From contig JAUIBW010000001.1 of assembly GCA_030427585.1 (NCBI GenBank), positions 248,001-312,000 of the forward strand: DNA of 64,000 bases, given 5' to 3'. This document shows, one piece after another, positions 34,551 to 43,464 of this stretch (position 1 is the stretch's first letter; every line of letters begins with the position of its first letter). The notes beneath the pieces are model-generated. The model ran no database searches. It worked only from the letters and a program-made list of their open reading frames with translations, and was not told where the DNA came from. Source of the DNA: Bacteroidia bacterium. GTDB lineage: Bacteria > Bacteroidota > Bacteroidia > Flavobacteriales > Flavobacteriaceae. A program made the translations under genes and the position numbers.

Positions 34551-36350
34551 TTAAACAATTTTATTTCGTTTACGTTCTACTTCGGTTAAGTAAATTTTAC
34601 GCAATCTCAAAAAGTTAGGAGTAACTTCTACGTATTCATCTTTTTGGATATATTCTAAAGCTTCTTCTAACGAAAACTTGATTGCTGGTACAATCTTAGC
34701 TTTATCATCTGCTCCTGCAGAACGTACATTAGATAATTTCTTTGTTTTGGTTACATTAACCGTCATATCATCTCCTCGTGAGTTTTCGCCAATCACTTGT
34801 CCTTCATAAATATCTTCTCCCGGATCGATAAAAAACTTTCCTCTTTCCTGTAATTTATCTATAGAATATGGTATTGCTGTTCCTTTTTCCATAGAAACTA
34901 ATGAGCCATTAATACGACCGGGAATATCTCCTTTAAGAGGTTGGTATTCTTTAAAACGATGTGCCATAATTGCTTCACCAGCAGTAGCAGTTAACAACTG
35001 GTTTCTTAAGCCGATAATTCCTCTCGACGGAATCAAAAATTCGCACACCATACGATCTCCTCTGGCTTCCATACTAAGCATTTCTCCTTTACGTAAGGTT
35101 ACCATTTCTACAGCTTTTCCTGAAACATGCTCTGGAAGATCAATCGTTAGTTCTTCAACAGGCTCGCATTTTACTCCATCAACTTCTTTTATGATCACCT
35201 GCGGTTGCCCGATTTGAAGTTCATATCCTTCGCGTCTCATAGTTTCAATTAATACAGATAAGTGCAGTACTCCTCTACCAAATACCATAAATTTATCTGC
35301 ACTATCTGTTTCATTAACTCTAAGTGCAAGGTTTTTTTCTAATTCTTTTTCTAATCTTTCTTTAATATGCCTAGAGGTTACAAACTTTCCGTCTTTACCA
35401 AAGAAAGGTGAGTCATTAATCGTAAATAACATACTCATCGTAGGTTCGTCGATAGCGATAGTTTTTAATCCTTCAGGATTTTCTATATCTGCTACAGTAT
35501 CTCCGATTTCAAAACCTTCGAGTCCTACCAGAGCACAAATATCTCCTGCCTCTACTTTTTCTACCTTCATTCTTCCCAGGCCTTCAAAAGTGTGAAGCTC
35601 TTTTATTTTTGATTTCTTTATTGTTCCATCTCGTTTCACCAAAGAAACCTGCATACCTTCTGTTAGAGTTCCTCTTTGTAAGCGTCCAATAGCAATACGC
35701 CCCGTAAAAGATGAAAAATCTAGTGATGTGATCAACATTTGAGGGGTACCTTCTTCAATTTTCGGGGAAGGAATATGCTCAATTACCATATCAAGCAGAG
35801 GTTCTATAGTATCTGTTTCATTCTTCCAGTCTTCGCTCATCCAATTATTCTTGGCAGAGCCGTATACTGTAGGGAAATCTAGTTGCCATTCTTCTGCACC
35901 AAGTTCAAACATCAGGTCAAATACTTTTTCATGTACTTCGTCTGGTGTACAGTTTTCTTTATCTACCTTATTCACAACAACACAAGGTTTTAATCCAAGG
36001 TCAATTGCTTTTTGCAGTACAAAACGAGTTTGTGGCATAGGTCCTTCAAAAGCGTCTACCAAAAGCAGTACTCCATCTGCCATATTCAATACGCGTTCTA
36101 CTTCTCCTCCAAAATCGGCGTGACCAGGAGTATCTATGATATTAATTTTAGTTCCTTTATATGTAACCGAAACGTTTTTTGAGGTAATAGTAATTCCTCT
36201 TTCACGCTCCAGGTCATTATTATCCAAAATTAAATCACCTGTGTTTTCATTTTCACGAAATAATTGACAATGGTACATAATCTTATCTACCAACGTAGTC
36301 TTACCGTGATCTACGTGAGCAATTATCGCAATATTTTTTATAGCTGTCAT
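34551..36350 (-). CDS. typA: Ribosome-associated GTPase TypA/BipA
   Basis: A 599-residue translational GTPase. G1 is AHVDHGKTTL, G2 and G3 cover ERGITITSK and DTPGHADFGGEV, and G4 is VVNKVDKENCTP. The EF-G-like domains follow, with BipA-specific RVNETDSADKFMVFGRGVLHLSVL and ESRGIIG-like IPSRGIIGLRNQLL, and a C-terminal domain ending VERKRNKIV. TypA supports ribosome assembly and stress or cold adaptation. It is monocistronic with its own terminator. Confidence 0.97.
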   Translation of the reverse strand: MTAIKNIAIIAHVDHGKTTLVDKIMYHCQLFRENENTGDLILDNNDLERERGITITSKNVSVTYKGTKINIIDTPGHADFGGEVERVLNMADGVLLLVDAFEGPMPQTRFVLQKAIDLGLKPCVVVNKVDKENCTPDEVHEKVFDLMFELGAEEWQLDFPTVYGSAKNNWMSEDWKNETDTIEPLLDMVIEHIPSPKIEEGTPQMLITSLDFSSFTGRIAIGRLQRGTLTEGMQVSLVKRDGTIKKSKIKELHTFEGLGRMKVEKVEAGDICALVGLEGFEIGDTVADIENPEGLKTIAIDEPTMSMLFTINDSPFFGKDGKFVTSRHIKERLEKELEKNLALRVNETDSADKFMVFGRGVLHLSVLIETMRREGYELQIGQPQVIIKEVDGVKCEPVEELTIDLPEHVSGKAVEMVTLRKGEMLSMEARGDRMVCEFLIPSRGIIGLRNQLLTATAGEAIMAHRFKEYQPLKGDIPGRINGSLVSMEKGTAIPYSIDKLQERGKFFIDPGEDIYEGQVIGENSRGDDMTVNVTKTKKLSNVRSAGADDKAKIVPAIKFSLEEALEYIQKDEYVEVTPNFLRLRKIYLTEVERKRNKIV

Positions 36351-36484
36351 AAACGCCTCATTTTTAAGGGTGCAAAGGTACGAGATATTTCGACAGGTTG
36401 TATACGAAAGTTTTAATTATTAATAAATAGATATTTGTGTACTCTAAAAAGTTAAAAATACTAACATAACTCACTCATTATCTA

Positions 36485-36900
36485 TTAATTACCATCTTTT
36501 CCAAATATCCACCCTATTGAAAAACCGGCAATTGGTGATATGTAAGTCTCCTTATCATTAAAGCCATAACCGACTCCCAGTTCCAAATTCCAGTTAAGTT
36601 TTGATTCATAAGTTCTCTGCATTCCCCATAAAGGAACAACTACTCTATTATAATCTGGTCTTGATTCTAAATCACCAATCAAAGGATCTCCAATATTTAG
36701 ATAAGAAGATAAGGCCAGATAGTTTCCAGAATTATTAGCTATTCGTTTTCCTTTTTGTTTTCTTCTTTTAAAATTATAATCATTAACGATATGCGCCTTC
36801 AAAATTAGGAAAAATCCCATATTCAGAACTATAGAGATCACTATCTACTCAAGCGAATCCTGTACCATTCGAGATTAAGTTGCATAGCAGGATAGGTTTA
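36485..36900 (-). pseudogene. Truncated flavobacterial outer-membrane protein
   Basis: Residues from about position 20 of the apparent ORF (NFKRRKQKGKRIANNSGNYLALSS to the end at GFSIGWIFGKDGN) match the C-terminal strands of a common flavobacterial barrel protein, where a RYYYNLEKRxxKGKxxxNNSGN motif introduces the last third. Upstream, the sequence falls into three frames (DLYSSEYGIF in one, QLNLEWYRIR in another) with stops, and no signal peptide is present. I read it as a 5'-truncated, frameshifted relic rather than a 118-residue gene. Confidence 0.6.
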
Positions 36901-37015
36901 CGGAAAGAAAAAAAGACAAAAATAAAGCTGAAAATGGCATTTTTATAGCAAATCGAAAAAGTATAAACGAGTTCATTAACAAAACTCATATCTTTGCGCC
37001 ATAAAATAAGCCATC

Positions 37016-37834
37016 ATGCAATTAGAAAATATTCCGAACCTTAAGAATCTTAATTCAAATAACTTTTTTCTCCTGGCCGGTCCCTGTGCTATTGAAGGGG
37101 AAGAGATGGCATTACGTATTGCCGAAAAAGTGGTTACTATCACATCAAAGCTCGAAATTCCTTATGTATTTAAAGGGTCTTTTAAAAAAGCTAACCGTAG
37201 TCGTATTGATAGTTTTACTGGGATTGGTAATGAAAAAGCATTAAAGATCTTACGTAAGGTTGGAGAAACTTTCGAAATCCCAACAGTTACCGATATTCAT
37301 GAAAATGAGGATGCAGCGCTTGCAGCCGAGTATGTAGATATTTTACAAATCCCGGCTTTTTTGGTACGCCAAACAGATCTTGTGGTTGCTGCTGCAAAAA
37401 CAGGAAAAACGGTTAACTTAAAAAAAGGGCAATTTATGAGCCCTGAAGCTATGCAACATGCTGTAAAAAAAGTAAAAGATAGCGGCAATGAAAATGCAAT
37501 GATCACTGATCGCGGAACTATGTTTGGTTACCAGGATATGATTGTTGACTTTAGAGGGATTCCTACAATGAAACAGTACGGTACTACTGTACTAGATGTA
37601 ACGCATTCGTTACAGCAACCTAATCAATCTAGTGGTGTAACCGGAGGGAGACCCGACATGATCGAAACTATTGCGCGTGCAGGAGTAGTAACTGGCGTAG
37701 ATGGTTTATTTATGGAGACTCATTTTGATCCTGCAAATGCCAAAAGTGATGGTGCAAACATGCTGCATCTTGATCATCTGGAAAAATTACTGAGTAATCT
37801 GGTTGCTATTCGACAAACTGTTAATCAGTTATAA
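37016..37834 (+). CDS. kdsA: 3-deoxy-8-phosphooctulonate synthase
   Basis: A 272-residue enzyme that condenses arabinose-5-phosphate and phosphoenolpyruvate to Kdo-8-phosphate for lipopolysaccharide core synthesis. Typical segments are FLLAGPCAIEGEEMAL, YVFKGSFKKANRSR, VTDIHE, LQIPAFLVRQTDLVVAA, VNLKKGQFMSPEAM, ERG-like TDRGTMFGYQ, DVTHSLQQPNQSSGVTGG and METHFDPANAKSDGANML. An Asn or Cys at the metal site was not assigned. It is convergent with a DUF1801 gene, whose stop overlaps it by 14 bp. Confidence 0.97.
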   Translation: MQLENIPNLKNLNSNNFFLLAGPCAIEGEEMALRIAEKVVTITSKLEIPYVFKGSFKKANRSRIDSFTGIGNEKALKILRKVGETFEIPTVTDIHENEDAALAAEYVDILQIPAFLVRQTDLVVAAAKTGKTVNLKKGQFMSPEAMQHAVKKVKDSGNENAMITDRGTMFGYQDMIVDFRGIPTMKQYGTTVLDVTHSLQQPNQSSGVTGGRPDMIETIARAGVVTGVDGLFMETHFDPANAKSDGANMLHLDHLEKLLSNLVAIRQTVNQL

Positions 37835-38183
37835 ATTTTTCATTTCTAAAAGTATACGCTTGTTCAAGAACTTCAATAAGTACTTGATCATCGATATCAT
37901 CTACACTTTGGTATCGAAGAGATTTTACATATTTTCTTTTATCAGACTCTAGTTTTTCTTGGTGCCTGGTAAAATACTGTGCGCTCCAAAATCCTACATC
38001 TACATATCCTTTGGTTACATTAAGATAACAGATCGGGCTTTTACCCATATAATAAAAAGGAACTCTCCATTTAAACAACAACTCAACTTCTGGTATAGTC
38101 GTTTCAATAATCACCTGTAGATGAAGTAGTATAGATTTAAAAGGTTCTGGTTGTCTTAAAATATATTCTTCTGCTGGATTCAT
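37821..38183 (-). CDS. DUF1801-family protein
   Basis: A 120-residue YdhG/DUF1801-type protein. Family marks are NPAEEYILRQPEPFKSILLHLQ, EVELLFKWRVPFYYMGKSPICYLN (one domain core) and VDVGFW. The function is unknown; structures show a small mixed alpha/beta fold. It follows the ankyrin gene by 16 bp on the same strand, so it may be the last gene of a katA-ankyrin-DUF1801 transcript. Confidence 0.85.
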   Translation of the reverse strand: MNPAEEYILRQPEPFKSILLHLQVIIETTIPEVELLFKWRVPFYYMGKSPICYLNVTKGYVDVGFWSAQYFTRHQEKLESDKRKYVKSLRYQSVDDIDDQVLIEVLEQAYTFRNEKFITD

Positions 38184-38199
38184 ACCATAAATATACTTC

Positions 38200-38727
38200 T
38201 TAATTATTCATGGAGAGCAAAAGTATTACCTCTTGATTTTCTTGAATACGAGCATGATCTAATGCTGTATTTCCTCTAATATCACTAATATCTATATCCG
38301 CATTATTTTTCACTAACTCTTTTACAATTTCTGCATGACCAAATGTAGCTGCATAAATAAGAGCAGTTGCATCATTATAATTTTTCAGATTAACATTTGC
38401 TTTATATTCTATAAGTAATTGCACCATGTTTTTATACCCTTTAAAGCACGCCCCCATCAGTGCTGTATTCCCTGCATTATCTTGTATATCTGGATCAGCT
38501 CCTTGAGCTAATAAAAAATGAGCCGTATCTATTTGTCCATAATAAATAGCCAATATAAGAGGGCTATACCCATTATGGTTTACAATATTAATTCCTGACT
38601 TATCTATTTCTAATATTTCAGCAATTGCATTCACATTTCCCTCTCTACTATATTCAAATATTTGTTCTTGTCCGTATATCTCTATTCCTAATATTATGAA
38701 ATAATATGTTGTTATTTTTTTTATCAT
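38200..38727 (-). CDS. Secreted ankyrin-repeat protein next to catalase
   Basis: A 175-residue exported protein (signal peptide MIKKITTYYFIILGIEIYGQ). Four to five ankyrin repeats fill the rest: NHNGYSPLILAIYYGQIDTA, DNAGNTALMGACFKGYKNM, NYNDATALIYAATFGHAEIV and DIRGNTALDHAR. In Pseudomonas and others an ankyrin gene next to a periplasmic catalase (ankB-katB) is needed for full catalase activity; the same pairing, both exported, is seen here. The catalase gene ends 139 bp upstream with a long stem between. Confidence 0.88.
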   Translation of the reverse strand: MIKKITTYYFIILGIEIYGQEQIFEYSREGNVNAIAEILEIDKSGINIVNHNGYSPLILAIYYGQIDTAHFLLAQGADPDIQDNAGNTALMGACFKGYKNMVQLLIEYKANVNLKNYNDATALIYAATFGHAEIVKELVKNNADIDISDIRGNTALDHARIQENQEVILLLSMNN

Positions 38728-38760
38728 TTAAAAACGTTTTTAGTCCTAAAATCAGATGGT

Positions 38761-38845
38761 ATTATAATAAGCCCGAAACATAAAATGGCACTAAATAATG
38801 ACAAACACTGCATTATTCAATAATGTTTCGGGTATTTATTATAAT
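38761..38845 (-). terminator. Long stem between catalase and ankyrin genes
   Basis: ATTATAATAAGCCCGAAACA pairs with TGTTTCGGGTATTTATTATAAT (one bulge) across a 41-nt loop. It could attenuate read-through from catalase into the ankyrin gene, setting their ratio. Confidence 0.5.
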
Positions 38846-38866
38846 ACTAGAAAAACACAGATCCAA

Positions 38867-40390
38867 TTATTTTCCAAATTGCATAAAATCTTTTTGACTA
38901 AACCCAAGAGCTTTAGCTATTCGCATACCAAAATCCCTATCTGATCTATAGAAATAGGTAATCATTTTTTTCTGAATATGAATATCTTTTACCTGTCCTA
39001 AATCTCCTTTAAGATTCCTTATTAGATTTGTTTTATCTTTTTCCGATAAACTCCTGTAAAAACTACCCGGTTGAGCAAAATCATTAGTTTTAGAAATCTT
39101 TTTTTGTGTGATTTTTACATTATTTAGCTTAGTTTCTGATAATTTATAGCTAGAGTTTTCCTTTAACGCAACTTTTGTACTAGGCTGGTAATTGATATCT
39201 GCGTTTGGGAATTTGGAATTAGAAGCACTAGAATAACTATCAGAATTATAATTTACTACCTCATTTTTAGGTTGATTTACTTTAATCTGTTGATTATTAG
39301 GCCCTAATCTATGCCTTTGGGTATCAAAATAGGAGAACAACCGCCCTTGTAAAAGTTTATCCTCTGAAGGCTCTATACCCGGAATGAGATTTCCTGGTGA
39401 CATCGCAATGGATTCTACTTCTTGAAAATAATTAACAGGGTTTCTATTTAATGTCATTGTTCCTATTTTTACTTTCTCAATCTTATCTGCTGGCCAATCT
39501 TTTGTAGCATCTAAAGGCCAGAAATCAAAACTATTTATATCTTTTGGTTTTATCATCTGAACATATAAATCCCATTGAGGGTATTTTTTATTAGCAATAT
39601 CCATTCGAAGACTAACTGTCGCATGTTGCCAATCCATGGATTGTTGCTTTGCTGCTTGTTCTAAATCCAAATTATGTTCTCCTTGTTTACTAACCCAAGA
39701 ATATTTGACATAAGTTACTTCTCCTTTCTCATTTACCCATTTAAACCCATGAACACTGCTTCCATTCATATACTGATATCCTTTAGGGATACCCAAATCT
39801 GTATATAATCTGGTAATCATATGAGTGGCTTCTGGTACATTAGAAAAAAAATCAAAAAAACGATTAGGATCCTGTTTATTTGTAACCGGTGAAGGTTTTA
39901 ATGAATGTACCATATCAGGAAATTTCATTGCATCTCTGATAAAAAATACCGGAAGGTTATTTCCGACAATATCATAATTTCCTTCTTGGGTATAGAATTT
40001 TACCGCAAAACCTCTAGGATCTCTTGCCGTTTCTGGAGAACCTTTACCATGTATAACAGTAGAAAAACGTACAGCTAGGTCGGTACGTTTATTATTTCCC
40101 TTAAACAAAACTGCTTTTGTGTAAGACGACATATCCTTTGTACTTTCAAAATATCCAAATGCTCCTGCTCCTCTAGCATGAACAACACGTTCTGGAATTC
40201 GTTCCCTATCAAATGCCGCTAATTTCTCGATTAGATGTATGTCCTCTAACAATACAGGACCATACTCTCCTACTGTCTTCGAATTTTGGTTATCCCCAAT
40301 TGGAACACCCCCATTAGTTGTCATAATTTGTTGCCCATAAAGAGTTGGCCACATACCAATGACAATTGCAATTAATATAATCTTTTTCAT
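38867..40390 (-). CDS. katA: Secreted monofunctional haem catalase
   Basis: A 507-residue catalase with an N-terminal signal peptide (MKKIILIAIVIGMWPTLYGQ), so it acts in the periplasm. Conserved elements are the catalytic His in FDRERIPERVVHARGAGAFG, RFSTVIHGKGSPETARDPRGFAVKFY, the Asn in NLPVFFIRDAMKFPD and the haem-ligand Tyr in RLFSYFDTQRHRLGPN. Between the core and the C-terminus is a shortened region that still holds a small-subunit-like tail. It is divergent from oxyR, separated by 109 bp with a perfect inverted repeat, so peroxide induction by OxyR is likely. The exact clade was not determined. Confidence 0.95.
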   Translation of the reverse strand: MKKIILIAIVIGMWPTLYGQQIMTTNGGVPIGDNQNSKTVGEYGPVLLEDIHLIEKLAAFDRERIPERVVHARGAGAFGYFESTKDMSSYTKAVLFKGNNKRTDLAVRFSTVIHGKGSPETARDPRGFAVKFYTQEGNYDIVGNNLPVFFIRDAMKFPDMVHSLKPSPVTNKQDPNRFFDFFSNVPEATHMITRLYTDLGIPKGYQYMNGSSVHGFKWVNEKGEVTYVKYSWVSKQGEHNLDLEQAAKQQSMDWQHATVSLRMDIANKKYPQWDLYVQMIKPKDINSFDFWPLDATKDWPADKIEKVKIGTMTLNRNPVNYFQEVESIAMSPGNLIPGIEPSEDKLLQGRLFSYFDTQRHRLGPNNQQIKVNQPKNEVVNYNSDSYSSASNSKFPNADINYQPSTKVALKENSSYKLSETKLNNVKITQKKISKTNDFAQPGSFYRSLSEKDKTNLIRNLKGDLGQVKDIHIQKKMITYFYRSDRDFGMRIAKALGFSQKDFMQFGK

Positions 40391-40451
40391 GTGTGAAATT
40401 TATTTAGTTAATAACAAATACAAAGTACGTTGGTTACTCATCATTAATCAA

Positions 40452-40487
40452 ATTAATAATATAAATGACTATATTTATATTATTAAT
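40452..40487. promoter_or_regulatory. Perfect inverted repeat between katA and oxyR
   Basis: ATTAATAATATAAAT and ATTTATATTATTAAT are exact reverse complements separated by six bases, ending 12 bp before the oxyR start codon. Its size and position fit an OxyR operator that regulates both divergent genes. Confidence 0.65.
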
Positions 40488-40499
40488 GATTACATTTCT

Positions 40500-41429
40500 A
40501 TGACACTTCAACAATTAAAATATATAGTAGCGTTAGACCTTAAAAGACATTACACTAAAGCGGCAGAATTGTGCTTTGTAACCCAGCCTACGTTAACAAT
40601 TCAGGTAAAAAAACTAGAAGATGAAATTGGCACGGTTATATTTGATCGTAATACAACTCCTCTTACTCCAACTCCTATTGGAAAAATTTTAATTGCCAAA
40701 GCTAAAAGCACACTTCGAGAAGCCAATGAATTTAAAGAACTTGCGTATGATAATACATCTAGTATTTCGGGGCAGTATACACTTGGTATTATACCAACAA
40801 TCGCTCCCTACTTGCTCCCTTTATTCTTAGAGAGTTTCTTAAAAAGCAATCCGAAAATCAAATTGGTAATAAAAGAAATGCAAACCGATTTTATTATTGA
40901 TGCTTTACATAACGGCACCTTAGATATTGGGATTGTTTCAACCCCTTTAGAGGATAAGACGATACGTGAAATAAATTTATATCAGGAACCATTTCTGGTA
41001 TATTGTAATGATAAAAATACTTTCGGCACATCAAAAATTGTAAAACAAGATGATCTTACTCCTGATGACCTTCTCATTTTAGAGGAAGGGCATTGTTTTA
41101 GAAATCAGGTTCTTAATATATGTCAAGACAATGATAAAAATAAAAACAAAGCTTTTTTATTTGAAAGCGGCTCGATACAAACTATAAAAAACCTAGTTAA
41201 GGCAGGTTTAGGATATACCTTGGTCCCTCAATTATCAGTAGTAGAAAACTTAGAAAATAAACACATAAAATATTTTGAAAACCCAAAACCCACTAGGGAA
41301 ATAAGTATAGTGGTAAACAAAAATTTTACCAAAGAAAAGCTAATTGAGAATTTGCTTTTTGAAATAAAAAAAAATATCCCAAAACAAGTTAAAGAGATAG
41401 ATAATTATATTAAAGTTAGATGGAAGTAA
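40500..41429 (+). CDS. oxyR: OxyR-type LysR regulator
   Basis: A 309-residue LysR regulator starting at ATG 40500, which sits just after the inverted repeat; the longer ORF would run through the operator. The N-terminal wHTH is MTLQQLKYIVALDLKRHYTKAAELCFVTQPTLTIQ. In the effector domain two cysteines are spaced exactly as in OxyR (Cys199/Cys208): EEGHCFRNQVLNICQ. This supports peroxide sensing by a disulfide switch. The divergent partner is a secreted catalase, which matches its expected regulon. Confidence 0.93.
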   Translation: MTLQQLKYIVALDLKRHYTKAAELCFVTQPTLTIQVKKLEDEIGTVIFDRNTTPLTPTPIGKILIAKAKSTLREANEFKELAYDNTSSISGQYTLGIIPTIAPYLLPLFLESFLKSNPKIKLVIKEMQTDFIIDALHNGTLDIGIVSTPLEDKTIREINLYQEPFLVYCNDKNTFGTSKIVKQDDLTPDDLLILEEGHCFRNQVLNICQDNDKNKNKAFLFESGSIQTIKNLVKAGLGYTLVPQLSVVENLENKHIKYFENPKPTREISIVVNKNFTKEKLIENLLFEIKKNIPKQVKEIDNYIKVRWK

Positions 41430-41576
41430 AAGATATAAAATTGTTTTTAACTAATGAATCAATATCATGTATACTATTAATAAATTTTATTAAATATAAT
41501 TTTAAAGAGTACCCTTTTAATACAAAAATATAATACACAACAAAATTAAATTTGCACAATTCAATATTTTAATTTT

Positions 41577-41593
41577 ACTTTGTTTTTCAAAGT
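41577..41593. promoter_or_regulatory. ACTTTG-N5-CAAAGT operator, copy 1
   Basis: ACTTTGTTTTTCAAAGT, followed by ACTTTTAA, ends 9 bp before the 41603 start. It overlaps a -7-like TTACTTTG with a TTTG 20 nt upstream. The same site recurs at 42651-42667. Confidence 0.6.
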
Positions 41594-41602
41594 ACTTTTA
41601 AC

Positions 41603-42226
41603 ATGAGCACAGAAGAATACTTAAAAGACATTACCGAGATCAAAGATATGATGAACAAATCATCTCGTTTTTTCTCACTTAGTGGTTTATCAGGAATAAT
41701 GGCCGGTATCTATGCCTTAATTGGCGCTGCTGTTGCCTATTACCTGGTAAGTATTAGTGGAAGAAATTACCTTATTCTAGATGGTAAAATATTTAATTAT
41801 ATCCTATTAGACCTAGTCTTAGTTGCTTTTCTAAGCATTATTACAGCCATCATATTAAGTATTACAAAAGCAAAGAAAAATAACGAAACCTTATGGAACA
41901 GTGCTTCCAAAAGATTACTTACTGCTTTTTTGATTCCATTAGTTACTGGTGGTATTTATATCATTATAAAAATATCGAGCGATCATTATGGTCTTACCGG
42001 CTCATTAATGCTTATTTTTTATGGTCTTGCTCTGGTAAATGCTTCAAAATATACCATTGGTAATGTAAAATATTTGGGGTATATAGAAATTGTATTAGGT
42101 TTGATCTGCGCAATTTACCCTGGATATGGTTTCTGGTTTTGGGTGCTGGGATTTGGTGTAATGCATATTATATACGGAAGCCTGATATACTTTAATGAGA
42201 CTTCAAATTCGAAGTCTAAACCATAA
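41603..42226 (+). CDS. Multi-pass membrane protein of regulator cluster
   Basis: A 207-residue protein with a short cytoplasmic N-terminus (STEEYLKDITEIKDMMNKSSRF) and six predicted helices from about residue 22 to 198. I know this type from Bacteroidota clusters with a small wHTH regulator but cannot give a name. It lies 110 bp before the regulator gene on the same strand and has the ACTTTG operator in front. A membrane-stress or nutrient role is possible but not shown. Confidence 0.7.
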   Translation: MSTEEYLKDITEIKDMMNKSSRFFSLSGLSGIMAGIYALIGAAVAYYLVSISGRNYLILDGKIFNYILLDLVLVAFLSIITAIILSITKAKKNNETLWNSASKRLLTAFLIPLVTGGIYIIIKISSDHYGLTGSLMLIFYGLALVNASKYTIGNVKYLGYIEIVLGLICAIYPGYGFWFWVLGFGVMHIIYGSLIYFNETSNSKSKP

Positions 42227-42336
42227 AGTAGCAATCCTAACCCTATAAATCAGTTTTTGATTTATACGGAAATGTAATTTAATCAGGTTAAACTAAGTAC
42301 AAAATTTGAAAAATTTCCTTTTTTAGGGAATCCGGA

Positions 42337-42630
42337 ATGAAAAATATAATTAACGATATAAACAAAGCTTTTGATCATCGAATTCGATTAGGAATTATGT
42401 CGATATTGATTGTTAACGAATATGCTGATTTTAAAACACTAAAAGAGCTTCTGGGAGCTACCGATGGTAACTTAGCCAGTCATACCAAAGCTTTGGAAAA
42501 AGAAGAATATATTATGGTAGAAAAATCATTTATAGGCAGAAAACCCAATACAAGATATAGTGTTACCAAAAAAGGTCGGGAAGCTTTTAAAAAACATGTA
42601 GAAGCTATTGAAAAATTATTAAAACAGTAG
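42337..42630 (+). CDS. Winged-helix transcriptional regulator
   Basis: A 97-residue single-domain regulator of the HTH_34/MarR-like type. The recognition region is DFKTLKELLGATDGNLASHTKALEKEEYI, with the wing at SFIGRKPNTRYSVTKKGREAF. The small size suggests a dimer binding a short palindrome, and two copies of ACTTTG-N5-CAAAGT lie 744 bp upstream and 21 bp downstream of the gene. No sensor domain is visible. It probably controls the surrounding membrane-protein genes through these sites. Confidence 0.88.
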   Translation: MKNIINDINKAFDHRIRLGIMSILIVNEYADFKTLKELLGATDGNLASHTKALEKEEYIMVEKSFIGRKPNTRYSVTKKGREAFKKHVEAIEKLLKQ

Positions 42631-42650
42631 CTATATTTTTTTTATCATTT

Positions 42651-42667
42651 ACTTTGAAAAACAAAGT
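42651..42667. promoter_or_regulatory. ACTTTG-N5-CAAAGT operator, copy 2
   Basis: ACTTTGAAAAACAAAGT, then ACTTTTAA, ends 17 bp before the 42685 start. Flanks and both arms match copy 1 exactly; only the 5-nt centre differs. Confidence 0.6.
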
Positions 42668-42684
42668 ACTTTTAAAATAATAAA

Positions 42685-43146
42685 ATGAGAGCATTTATAT
42701 TAGAAACAATTTATGAATTAAGTAAAAAACCATATCAGAAATGGTTTAAGAAACAGCCATCATGGGATATTTCGGCAAAAACACTTATCACATATCCCAA
42801 AGGGAGTCTTGGGTTTCATTTAGGTTGTTTTTTACTACAACATGATTTTAGCCCGCAACCCAAATTAGAAAACCACGATGTTTTTCATGTATTAACCAAT
42901 ATTGGCATCTCTGTTTCTGAAGAGGTGGCTATGCAGTATTATCTTTTAGGAAACGGTAAACGCACAATATATCTGATCTCGGTCATAGTACTAGGTACCC
43001 TATTCTATCCAGATAAGATCAAACTCTTTAAAAAAGCATATCGAAAAGGTAAAACTGCTTATCCCTTTTATCAACTAGATTATAAAAAACTGTTGTACCA
43101 ACCTGTACAAACCTTGAAAACCACATTTTTAATCTCATCATTATGA
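42685..43146 (+). CDS. Coq4-like protein
   Basis: A 153-residue soluble protein with the HDxxH-x11-E zinc motif of Coq4 (NHDVFHVLTNIGISVSEE, about residues 72-89). The YPKGSLGFHLGCFLLQHDF lead-in also fits Coq4, which scaffolds ubiquinone synthesis in eukaryotes and some bacteria. Flavobacteria make menaquinone, so a classic Coq4 role is unlikely and the substrate is open. The next gene overlaps it by 4 bp, which indicates translational coupling. Confidence 0.78.
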   Translation: MRAFILETIYELSKKPYQKWFKKQPSWDISAKTLITYPKGSLGFHLGCFLLQHDFSPQPKLENHDVFHVLTNIGISVSEEVAMQYYLLGNGKRTIYLISVIVLGTLFYPDKIKLFKKAYRKGKTAYPFYQLDYKKLLYQPVQTLKTTFLISSL

Positions 43147-43454
43147 AAATCATACAACCTGTTAACAAAAATGCGCTTATCATAGCGACCATAAGCTTTC
43201 TTTTAGGTACTATACTACTATTGTTCTTTTTAATTTCTCAATCTAATATCCTATTAGATATAGGTCTTTTTTATGTGATCATAGCATCAACTCTTAATGC
43301 AATCATCTTTATAGGACTCATCACTAATGCCATCATCAACTACCAATACTACAAAGAGAATCTAACAACGATCATACTCGTTATTCTTAATATCCCTATT
43401 ACAATCGGATATATCCTTATCGTTATCAATACCCCATTTCTAAACTATTTTTAA
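43143..43454 (+). CDS. Small membrane protein, tandem paralogue 1
   Basis: A 103-residue protein with three helices (about 11-33, 38-62 and 74-98). It overlaps the Coq4-like gene by 4 bp and is followed after 10 bp by a diverged copy of itself. Both start MKI.[QH]P[VI]NK.A and share the [SL]LLLLF/Y and [VL].NIPIT.[GI]YI pattern at the end. The family is unrecognised. Confidence 0.7.
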   Translation: MKIIQPVNKNALIIATISFLLGTILLLFFLISQSNILLDIGLFYVIIASTLNAIIFIGLITNAIINYQYYKENLTTIILVILNIPITIGYILIVINTPFLNYF

Positions 43455-43464
43455 TCTCATCACT

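Noticed and set aside
36485-36841. A complete 118-residue gene
   Set aside because: It lacks a signal peptide and matches only the last third of a known outer-membrane family, with frame-shifted remnants upstream; called a pseudogene instead.
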